Positions 1-6,588 of a stretch of DNA of 50,937 bases are shown piece by piece. A program made the translations under genes and the position numbers. Positions within the stretch are counted from its first letter, which is position 1; every line of letters begins with the position of its first letter. Source of the DNA: Acidimicrobiia bacterium (lineage in GTDB: Bacteria; Actinomycetota; Acidimicrobiia; Spongiisociales; UBA5794); contig QJWC01000016.1 of assembly GCA_003235475.1 (NCBI GenBank), positions 1 through 50,937 on the forward strand, given 5' to 3'. Below the pieces are notes generated by a model. It saw only the letters and a list, made by a program, of their open reading frames with translations, did not search any database and had not been told where the DNA came from.

Positions 1-262
1 TCCCCCAGAACCCGGCCGCTTCGGGGGTCGTGGTGAAAGTGAGCCGGGGCCGCCCGGGCCCGCTCGGTTCCTCGGTCTGTCGATCGACCAGTCCCGCGTC
101 GACGAGCTGCGCAAGTGCCTGGCGGATCGCATTGTGGTTCAGGCCGAGAAGTTCGGTGAGTTCGGCGACTCCGACCGGGTGGCCAGCGTCGGCGATGTGC
201 TCGTAGATCCGGTATCTGGTTCGGTTCCCAAGAGCCCGAGCCTGCTCCTGCACATCACTCAT
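1..262 (-). CDS. Winged-helix transcriptional regulator, N-terminal part (runs off left edge)
   Basis: The first 87 residues are visible, from the ATG at 262 to the window edge. They contain a helix-turn-helix (residues about 15-50, with NRTRYRIYEHI followed by AELTELLGLNHNAIRQALAQL) and a wing ending in GRPRLTF, as in ArsR/HTH_20-type DNA-binding proteins. The gene is divergent from the nitrite reductase gene and shares a 138-bp intergenic region with it, which suggests local control of that gene; this is inference from position. The effector domain lies outside the window, so the signal cannot be read. Confidence 0.75.
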   Translation of the reverse strand, partial: MSDVQEQARALGNRTRYRIYEHIADAGHPVGVAELTELLGLNHNAIRQALAQLVDAGLVDRQTEEPSGPGRPRLTFTTTPEAAGFWG

Positions 263-313
263 TTCGGACACAATCTAAATCCCTAGTTGCCAAGTGAACA
301 TTTATTCCAGTAG

Positions 314-337
314 TATTTCTATCATACTCTAGAAATA
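314..337. promoter_or_regulatory. Inverted repeat, candidate operator between divergent genes
   Basis: The perfect inverted repeat TATTTCTA-N8-TAGAAATA lies in an unusually AT-rich stretch between the regulator start (262) and the nitrite reductase start (401). It does not match the FNR consensus I know. An operator for the neighbouring winged-helix protein or for another nitrogen-oxide regulator is the simplest reading. Promoter elements were not resolved. Confidence 0.5.
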
Positions 338-400
338 TTCTGCCAACCTCTCAGGGACAGCCGTGGGCGGTCGGCACAACGAGGACGAGGGAGTGTCTCG

Positions 401-2011
401 ATGACAGATACAAGTACCCAGGACAGCGGGGGCAGGACCCGATTCCCCGACGATGTGCCCGCACATCCGCATTTCACGCTGGGCACCATCGCCGTTGCGG
501 GAGTTGCGGCTGCGTTGGTTGCGACGCTGCTTGCGGTCGCCGCACTGGTGGTTGTCGCGAGTCGGAACTCGGTCGACGACGCACTGGTATCAGACAAGGT
601 CGACGCGCTGCTCGCTGACGTCGATCTGAGTGGAGTCGGCGTCGGAGGCGACTCGTCGACGTCGGTGATTCCCGCGATGACGCCCAAGGCCGAGCTGGCC
701 GTTGCGTCCGGTGAAGTGAACGCGACGGTCGCTCCCATGGCGCCGCCACCCATCACCCGTACGGAGCAGGCGATCGTCGAGGTGCATTTCGAGGTCGTCG
801 AGAACGTCACGACCCTCGATCCGACGTCCGGTGTCGAGTTCGAGACATGGGGATACCGGCTGGTCGATTCTTCAGAGGACGGCGTCGTCGTCGGTACCCC
901 GGGCCCGATGATCCGCGCCCGTGTCGGTGACATCTTCCGTTTCACGATCACCAACCCCGAAGGCAACCTCCACCCCCACAACGTGGACTTCCACGCTGTC
1001 ACCGGACAGGGCGGCGGTGCCGCGAACACCACGGTTGCCCCAGGAGAGACCCGCACGATCGAGGCGCGTCTTCTGTATCCGGGCTTCTTCCTCTATCACT
1101 GCGCGTACGGCGACGTCCCGTCGCACATCTCCCACGGCATGTACGGCGGCATCCTGGTCGACCCGGCCACCCCACTGCCCGCCGTCGACCACGAGTGGTA
1201 CGTCGTGCAGTCCGAGTACTACACGACAACCGAGGAATCCGGACTGCTTCAGGAAGATCGCACTGCCATCACGAATGAGGAGCCGCGATTCGTCGTGTTC
1301 AACGGCGCGGTTGGCGCCTTGTCGGGCGACAACACGCTTGCGATGAACGTCGGTGAGAAGGCGCGGATCTACTTCGTCAATGCCGGGTTGAACCTCATCT
1401 CCAGCTTCCATCCGATCGGGTCCCATTGGGACGCGGTGTATCCGGAAGCAGCCTTGCTGAATCCACCCATTCGCGGGTCCCAGACCACCCTGGTTCCAGC
1501 CGGAGGTGGGACGGTGGTCGAAATCATCGGCCAGGTCCCATCCACGATCATCCTCGTCGACCATGCGCTCGCAAGGACGTTCGACAAGGGTGCGCTCGGA
1601 ACGATCGTCGTGAGTGGTCCGGATCAGCCGGAGATCTTCGAGGAAGTGACGCCTGGATCGACCGAACCGGGCGGTGACGGCGGCGAGGCTGCCGGTGACG
1701 TCACCGTCAGCATGCTCCCAGGCGCCGGTGACCCCGGAGAGCTCGGCTCGCCGGACGAGTTCGATGAGAACGAAAGCCATCCCGATTACTCGATCAACGT
1801 GCTCGAGGTCACGGTCGGGACCACGGTCACTTGGACGAACACCGATCCTTCGATGATCCACACTGCGACGGCGGTCGATGGATCATTCGATTCCGGGTTC
1901 CTCAACTCGGGTGAGTCGTTCAGCTTCACGTTCACCGAGGTGGGCGAGTTCGAATACTTCTGCCTTCCGCACCCGTGGATGCGGGCGAAGGTGATCGTGA
2001 CGGAAGGGTGA
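401..2011 (+). CDS. nirK: Membrane-anchored copper nitrite reductase with fused C-terminal cupredoxin
   Basis: CuNiR reduces nitrite to nitric oxide, here outside the cell membrane. Residues 26-53 form one membrane anchor, followed by a linker. The catalytic two-cupredoxin core (about 125-405) keeps the ligands: type 1 copper H193, C234, H242, M247; type 2 copper H198, H233, H388; catalytic D196 and H337. An extra domain (about 430-536) is a plastocyanin-like cupredoxin with H487, C521, H524 and M527, presumably a built-in electron donor. Most NirK proteins lack this domain. The 536-residue length fits the three-domain layout. The SD sequence GAGGGAG (387-393) supports the ATG at 401. A laccase is unlikely because the multicopper-oxidase His clusters are missing. 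Confidence 0.9.
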   Translation: MTDTSTQDSGGRTRFPDDVPAHPHFTLGTIAVAGVAAALVATLLAVAALVVVASRNSVDDALVSDKVDALLADVDLSGVGVGGDSSTSVIPAMTPKAELAVASGEVNATVAPMAPPPITRTEQAIVEVHFEVVENVTTLDPTSGVEFETWGYRLVDSSEDGVVVGTPGPMIRARVGDIFRFTITNPEGNLHPHNVDFHAVTGQGGGAANTTVAPGETRTIEARLLYPGFFLYHCAYGDVPSHISHGMYGGILVDPATPLPAVDHEWYVVQSEYYTTTEESGLLQEDRTAITNEEPRFVVFNGAVGALSGDNTLAMNVGEKARIYFVNAGLNLISSFHPIGSHWDAVYPEAALLNPPIRGSQTTLVPAGGGTVVEIIGQVPSTIILVDHALARTFDKGALGTIVVSGPDQPEIFEEVTPGSTEPGGDGGEAAGDVTVSMLPGAGDPGELGSPDEFDENESHPDYSINVLEVTVGTTVTWTNTDPSMIHTATAVDGSFDSGFLNSGESFSFTFTEVGEFEYFCLPHPWMRAKVIVTEG

Positions 2012-2078
2012 CCGTCTGAATCGAGAGCAAATTGCGAACCTGGTTCCGCCGGTAAGCCGGTAGTCCCCGGATCGGGTA

Positions 2079-2114
2079 AGCGAAGGGCCAGACGAGCTCG
2101 TCCGGCCCTTCGCT
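2079..2114. terminator. Bidirectional hairpin terminator
   Basis: A 36-base near-perfect dyad has outer arms AGCGAAGGGCC and GGCCCTTCGCT and a fully palindromic centre (GACGAG/CTCGTC) with one mismatched pair. It sits between the convergent ends of the nitrite reductase gene (2011) and the permease gene (2184). There is no clear T-tract, so termination is inferred from structure and position. Confidence 0.7.
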
Positions 2115-2183
2115 CGTGTCCAGTTCCGGGGGCAGCGGGGTCCCGTTTGCGGGCGGTAACGGAGGGAGCGCCCGAGGGTGTCG

Positions 2184-3434
2184 TCAGTCGGTGTGGGACA
2201 GGAGCTTTGGTCGGAGCCAGAGAGCGACAATGACGATGACCGCGAGTCCCACGATGGCGACGAGATTGGTCGTGGCGAGCCTGATCACCAGCGCGACGGT
2301 CGCGCCGAGAGCGCCGATGCACGTCGCAGCGGTGACCGCTCGGTGCCCTGCCCGTTGGAGGTAGGCGATGGCGGCGACAACAGCGAAGGTCATGAGAAAC
2401 GCGAGGCTTGCCGCCTCGACGAGCGCGTCGAGTGAACCGATTGCTGCGAGCAGGGCTCCGGAGGCTCCGAGGGCGATGATCGCGTGGTCGGGGAGGTTGC
2501 GACCGTTGCGGTGATCCAGCCACGAGGGCAACTCGCCAGCACCGGCGACCTTTTCCGTCAGGCGGGCGGTGGCGAACAGTGTGGAGTTGATGGCAGACCC
2601 AGTCGAGAACGCTGCCGCGACGGTCACGATCAGGACACCGAGGATCCCCGCAACCTCGCGGCCTGCCACCGCAAGGGCGACCTCCTGGTTTGCCACGACC
2701 ACATCTGCACCGATCAGCATCGGTGTCCCGACTGCGACCACGACATACACACCGATCACCACCACGATCGCGGACATGATGGCGCGGGGGAGAGTTCGAT
2801 CCGGGTCCCGAATGTCGTCGTAGTCGTACGTGAGGAGCTGGAACCCCTCATAGGCCATGAATACCGACGCTCCAGCGAGAAGGCCCAGCCACGGGCCCGG
2901 GTTGGGAACTCCCTGTGACATCAGATCCGGGCGCCAGTGGGCGATTCCGATGGCTGCCAGTCCGACGAGAGCAACCAACTTGAACCACACAAGGAACACT
3001 TCGACACCGCCAGCTTCGGCCGTACCGATGAGATTGACTAGAACGAACACTGCGACGATTGCGAATGCGGCGACCCTGGGGAACCATGGCCCCAAGCCGG
3101 TCACGTAGCCGAGGTACGCGCCGAATGTGAACGCGTAGACGGCGTTGGTGAGGACGTAGCCCGCGATCAGAACCCATGACAGCCCGCCTGCCAGCCCTTC
3201 CTCGTTGACCCTCCGAAGGAAGGTGAACGCGCCGCCGCCTTCGCCGAAGCGGGACGCGAGCTTCGAATATGAATAGCCGGCCCCGAGGGCGACACACCCG
3301 GCCGCGACGAAGCTCAGCCACGCCCATGGTCCTGCGATCGAGATGACCACGCCGAGCGTTGCGAAGATGCCGCCCCCGACCATGCCGCCGACGGCCATCG
3401 ACCACGCACCTTGGAACCCCAGCTTCTCACTCAT
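2184..3434 (-). CDS. APC superfamily amino acid permease
   Basis: A 416-residue integral membrane protein with about 12 hydrophobic segments. The N-terminal segment carries the APC substrate-loop pattern (GGMVGGGIFATLG, residues 16-28), and a conserved loop DYDDIRDPDRTLPRAI lies near the middle, as in amino-acid/polyamine/organocation transporters. The likely role is proton-coupled uptake or exchange of an amino acid or amine; the substrate cannot be told. Length is normal for the family. The ATG at 3434 begins directly before the first membrane segment. The gene converges on the nitrite reductase gene and is divergent from kup, with 200 bp between the starts. Confidence 0.85.
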   Translation of the reverse strand: MSEKLGFQGAWSMAVGGMVGGGIFATLGVVISIAGPWAWLSFVAAGCVALGAGYSYSKLASRFGEGGGAFTFLRRVNEEGLAGGLSWVLIAGYVLTNAVYAFTFGAYLGYVTGLGPWFPRVAAFAIVAVFVLVNLIGTAEAGGVEVFLVWFKLVALVGLAAIGIAHWRPDLMSQGVPNPGPWLGLLAGASVFMAYEGFQLLTYDYDDIRDPDRTLPRAIMSAIVVVIGVYVVVAVGTPMLIGADVVVANQEVALAVAGREVAGILGVLIVTVAAAFSTGSAINSTLFATARLTEKVAGAGELPSWLDHRNGRNLPDHAIIALGASGALLAAIGSLDALVEAASLAFLMTFAVVAAIAYLQRAGHRAVTAATCIGALGATVALVIRLATTNLVAIVGLAVIVIVALWLRPKLLSHTD

Positions 3435-3634
3435 TGGAACGATGGGCGGTGCGTAGCCCGTCAGGGCGCCAACTCGACATGATCACTGAGGCTACCGATG
3501 CCGCCCCAGCAGACCTGAGATGAGTGGATCTTGGATGCTGCGGCGATTCCACCCTCCGGTAGGGTGGTCGACGCCCGTTGAGAGCATCGGGGTAGCGTTC
3601 CCGATCGCGCTGCAAGCGAACGGAGGCCTCGTAC

Positions 3635-5515
3635 GTGACCGAGGGACAGGGCAAGAAGTACCTGCTGGTGATGTCGGTCGGGGCGCTCGGGGTCGTCTAC
3701 GGCGACATCGGGACGAGCCCGCTCTACGCGTTCCGAGAAGCCTTCGTTGCAGCCGATGGCCTGACGGTCGACAGGGCCTCCGTCATGGGGGTTCTCTCGC
3801 TGATGTTCTGGGCGCTCGTCCTCATCGTCACGGTCAAGTACCTCGTCTTCGTGATGCGGGCCGACAACCACGGCGAAGGCGGGATCCTTGCCCTCGCTGC
3901 GTTGATCCAACCCTTGACGAAGGACATTGGGCGGCGCGCCCGATGGGTGCTGATCGGCATCGGGCTCTTCGGAACGGCCCTGTTGTACGGCGACGGCATG
4001 ATCACGCCTGCGATCTCCGTGCTCGCGGCGGTGGAGGGCCTCGAGGTCGCCGCGCCAGGCCTCGAGTCGTTCATCGTGCCCATCGCGGTCATCATCATCG
4101 TTGTGCTGTTCGCCATCCAGCATCGGGGTACGGCGACGATCGGGGTCGTGTTCGGGCCGATCATGGTCGTCTGGTTCTCCGTCCTGATCGCGCTCGGTAT
4201 CGGGCCGATCATCAGGGAACCAGCGGTTCTCACCGCGCTGTCCCCGTCCCACGCGGTGTCGTTCACGGCTCAGAATCCGCTGTTCGCGTTCCTCGCACTT
4301 GGTGCGATCTTCCTGGTGGTCACAGGGAGCGAGGCGCTCTACGCGGACATGGGCCATTTCGGGAAGCGACCGATACGGCTCGGCTGGTTCGCAATGGTGT
4401 TCCCTGCGTTGCTCGTCAACTACCTCGGCCAGGGGGCACTGCTGATCTCGCAGCCGACGGCTGTCACGAACCCGTTCTTCGAAATGGCGCCTTCGTGGGC
4501 GCTGATACCGATCGTCGCTCTTGCGACGGTCGCCACCGTCATCGCTTCCCAGGCACTCATCTCAGGTGCGTTCTCGCTCACCATGCAGGCGGTTCAGCTC
4601 GGGTATCTGCCGAGAATGGGGATCGACCAGACCTCAGCGAGAGAGGTCGGCCAGGTGTACGTGCCAGCGGTGAACTGGGCGTTGCTCGCAGCGTGCGTCA
4701 CGCTCGTCGTGTCATTCAGGTCGTCCACGAACCTCGCCGCGGCCTACGGCGTGGCGGTCACGACGACGATGGTGATCACGACGATCCTGCTCTATGTGGT
4801 GATGACCAGGCGCTGGAACTGGAACACGCCGGTTGCGGTAGGGCTGACCGGCCTCTTCCTCGCTGTCGACCTCGTGTTCTTTGCCGCAAACATCGTGAAG
4901 GTGCCGGCCGGAGGCTGGCTCCCGTTGGTCGTCGGGGCTGTCGTGTTCACGGTGATGACGACGTGGAAACGGGGCCGCATGCTCGTGGCGTCCCGGATCA
5001 ACCGTGGAAAGCTCCCGATCGAGCGCTTCATCGGGTCGATTGCCGAGCATCCGCAGACGCGGGTTCCGGGCACGGCCGTGTACCTCTTCCCGGATACGGA
5101 GAGCACGCCCCCGGCTCTGCTCGTCAACCTGCGGTACAACGACGTACTCCATGAGACAATCGTCGTGGTGTCGGTTCAGACTGAAGAGATACCGAGAGTG
5201 CCCAAAGCCCGCCGCACCACGCTGCATGCATACGGCGAGGGCTTCATCGGGATCGTGCTCCACTTTGGGTTCTTCGAGCAGCCTGATGTGCCGCGTGCGT
5301 TGAGTGAGATCGTCGACCCGCAGTTCGGATTCGACCCAACCGTCACGACATACATCCTTGGTCGTGAGCTTGTGGTGTCAACGGACCGACCGGGTATGGC
5401 GAGGTGGCGTGAGCACCTGTTCGCGTTCTTGCACCGGAACGCTGCGAACGCAGCGCACTTCTTCGAGCTGCCGGAGGACCGGGTCGTCGAGGTCGGGAGC
5501 CGCGTCGACATCTGA
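3635..5515 (+). CDS. kup: Kup-family potassium uptake transporter
   Basis: Kup (TrkD) proteins import K+ together with protons. The N-terminus has the family signature GDIGTSPLYAF (about residues 23-33), a second conserved stretch with NHGEGG, and roughly 12 membrane segments to about residue 460. A cytoplasmic C-terminal domain ends at residue 626, the usual Kup length. The start is GTG at 3635, supported by GGAGG at 3622-3626 with eight bases of spacing. It is divergent from the permease. I looked for a c-di-AMP (ydaO) riboswitch in the 200-bp leader and recognised none. Confidence 0.93.
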   Translation: MTEGQGKKYLLVMSVGALGVVYGDIGTSPLYAFREAFVAADGLTVDRASVMGVLSLMFWALVLIVTVKYLVFVMRADNHGEGGILALAALIQPLTKDIGRRARWVLIGIGLFGTALLYGDGMITPAISVLAAVEGLEVAAPGLESFIVPIAVIIIVVLFAIQHRGTATIGVVFGPIMVVWFSVLIALGIGPIIREPAVLTALSPSHAVSFTAQNPLFAFLALGAIFLVVTGSEALYADMGHFGKRPIRLGWFAMVFPALLVNYLGQGALLISQPTAVTNPFFEMAPSWALIPIVALATVATVIASQALISGAFSLTMQAVQLGYLPRMGIDQTSAREVGQVYVPAVNWALLAACVTLVVSFRSSTNLAAAYGVAVTTTMVITTILLYVVMTRRWNWNTPVAVGLTGLFLAVDLVFFAANIVKVPAGGWLPLVVGAVVFTVMTTWKRGRMLVASRINRGKLPIERFIGSIAEHPQTRVPGTAVYLFPDTESTPPALLVNLRYNDVLHETIVVVSVQTEEIPRVPKARRTTLHAYGEGFIGIVLHFGFFEQPDVPRALSEIVDPQFGFDPTVTTYILGRELVVSTDRPGMARWREHLFAFLHRNAANAAHFFELPEDRVVEVGSRVDI

Positions 5516-5537
5516 GACCGGATGAGAGAGCCTGGGC

Positions 5538-5726
5538 TCAGGCGTCCGATTCGCGACGACGGTGACGCTCGATATCGGCCTCATTGCGCTCGGCTTTGCG
5601 GCGCGTTTCGGCGGCGACGTGGTCAGCCTTGCGCTGCTCTTCGTACCGCCTATCCGACTCGATGCGTTCACGCTCGTACGCGTCGTCGTCTTCGAAAACG
5701 GGGCTGTCGGTCCGTGAATCGGTCAC
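5538..5726 (-). CDS. Small highly charged protein, unknown function
   Basis: A 62-residue protein made mostly of Glu, Asp, Arg, Lys and Ala (YERERIESDRRYEEQRK and similar stretches) that should form one long charged helix. It starts at GTG 5726 with an AAGGAA sequence upstream and ends 22 bases from the end of kup on the opposite strand. It follows the 59-residue gene by 24 bases, so it is probably the last gene of the RRM operon. I recognise no family. Because such short charged frames are common in GC-rich DNA, confidence is moderate. Confidence 0.5.
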   Translation of the reverse strand: MTDSRTDSPVFEDDDAYERERIESDRRYEEQRKADHVAAETRRKAERNEADIERHRRRESDA

Positions 5727-5750
5727 GAGGGTCGTTCCTTGTCTGTCGGT

Positions 5751-5930
5751 CTAAGCCGCTATCGCAGCCTCGATGGCTTCGACGGGGATGCTGATCGTGC
5801 GGGCGCCTCTGCGCACGAGCACCGACCAATCTCCGTGGCGGGTTTCAACACCACCGTACACGCCGATGATGGAGTCACCGCTGGTCGTGGTGATGATGCA
5901 CGCCTGGTGGCGAGAGAGGTCGTTCAGCAT
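5751..5930 (-). CDS. Small 59-residue protein, possible Sm-like barrel
   Basis: The ATG at 5930 overlaps the TAA of the upstream gene by one base (TAATG), which indicates translational coupling. The 59-residue product alternates short beta-like segments (ACIITTTSGDSIIGVYGG, then WSVLVRRGARTISIPVEAI) in a way reminiscent of small Sm/LSm-type barrels; that resemblance is an impression, not an identification. Its place behind an RRM gene would suit an RNA-linked job. A longer reading from 6023 would overlap the upstream gene heavily and is disfavoured. Confidence 0.6.
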   Translation of the reverse strand: MLNDLSRHQACIITTTSGDSIIGVYGGVETRHGDWSVLVRRGARTISIPVEAIEAAIAA

Positions 5931-6112
5931 TACCTGCGCCCTCGATCCCGGCCACCGGTCTTGTTCTTCTTCTGCTTCTTGACGTCGAGGTCGACGTTGT
6001 GAGCGTGGGCCGTGTGGGCCCACAACTCACTCGTCAGTACCTCCATCCCGCATCGAGAGCACTTGGAGAGCTCCGATGTCGGGGTGTCGCCCAGGGGTGG
6101 GCTTTGCGTCAC
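5930..6112 (-). CDS. Small C2H2-type zinc-finger-like protein
   Basis: A 60-residue protein with a single zinc-finger pattern: C18-x2-C21 followed by H33, H36 and H38, then a very basic tail (KKQKKNK and RDRGRR). A basic tail next to a zinc finger suggests nucleic-acid binding. The GTG start at 6112 shares four bases with the stop of the RRM gene (GTGA), and its own stop overlaps the next start, so the three genes should be translated as a coupled set. No named family is recognised. Confidence 0.65.
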   Translation of the reverse strand: MTQSPPLGDTPTSELSKCSRCGMEVLTSELWAHTAHAHNVDLDVKKQKKNKTGGRDRGRR

Positions 6113-6354
6113 GATCGCGGCTTGGCCTGGTTGACGTTGATGTTGCGACCGTCGAGTTCCGTGCCGTCCAGGTCGCGGATCGCCTCGTTCGCGCGTGCAT
6201 CAGCAGCGAGCTCGACGAAACCGAAACCACGCGAGCGACCGGTGTCGCGATCGGTGATGATTGCAACCGACTCGATCTCGCCGTACTCGGCGAACAGGCC
6301 GCGAAGGTCTGATTCGGATGCGGTGAATGGCAGATTGCCAACGAATATGTTCAT
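6109..6354 (-). CDS. Single-RRM RNA-binding protein
   Basis: An 81-residue RNA-recognition-motif protein. RNP2 is IFVGNL (residues 3-8) and RNP1 is RGFGFVEL (42-49), with the aromatic residues that stack on RNA present in both. Bacterial single-RRM proteins of this size (cyanobacterial Rbp type) bind single-stranded RNA and are often cold-induced. A GGAAGC sequence upstream of the ATG at 6354 serves as the ribosome-binding site. It is the first gene of an operon with the zinc-finger gene, the 59-residue gene and probably the charged-helix gene. The 234-base gap to the divergent gene at 6589 leaves room for a long leader. Confidence 0.93.
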   Translation of the reverse strand: MNIFVGNLPFTASESDLRGLFAEYGEIESVAIITDRDTGRSRGFGFVELAADARANEAIRDLDGTELDGRNINVNQAKPRS

Positions 6355-6588
6355 GGCAGCTTCCTTTGCTGTCAGGGATGTGCGCCCACGTTGCGTGCCG
6401 CACCTGATGAGATGTCCGGAACCGACCCGATATCAGAGTCGAAGGACCGCGAGCAAGGGAAGGCCGCCGAAGCAGCTGTGCTGAGCGTACAGACCGAGTG
6501 ACGCATTCCGCACAAACGCGACGCGAATGTGTGACCGAATCCTGACTTCGCACTCGTGTAGGTTGTCCCGACGGCGGAGGAGGTCGAG

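Noticed and set aside
401-2011. The copper protein as a laccase or multicopper oxidase
   Set aside because: The trinuclear-cluster HxH pairs are missing, while all nitrite reductase type 1 and type 2 ligands and the catalytic Asp and His are present.
3435-3634. Possible c-di-AMP (ydaO) riboswitch before kup
   Set aside because: Kup genes in actinobacteria often have one, but I could not recognise the conserved core or its stems in this leader.
3520-5154. Long open frames overlapping kup in other frames, and similar long frames across most genes
   Set aside because: They are poor in family motifs and rich in Arg and Pro, as expected for alternate frames of GC-rich genes; the genes chosen carry recognisable domains and good start sites.
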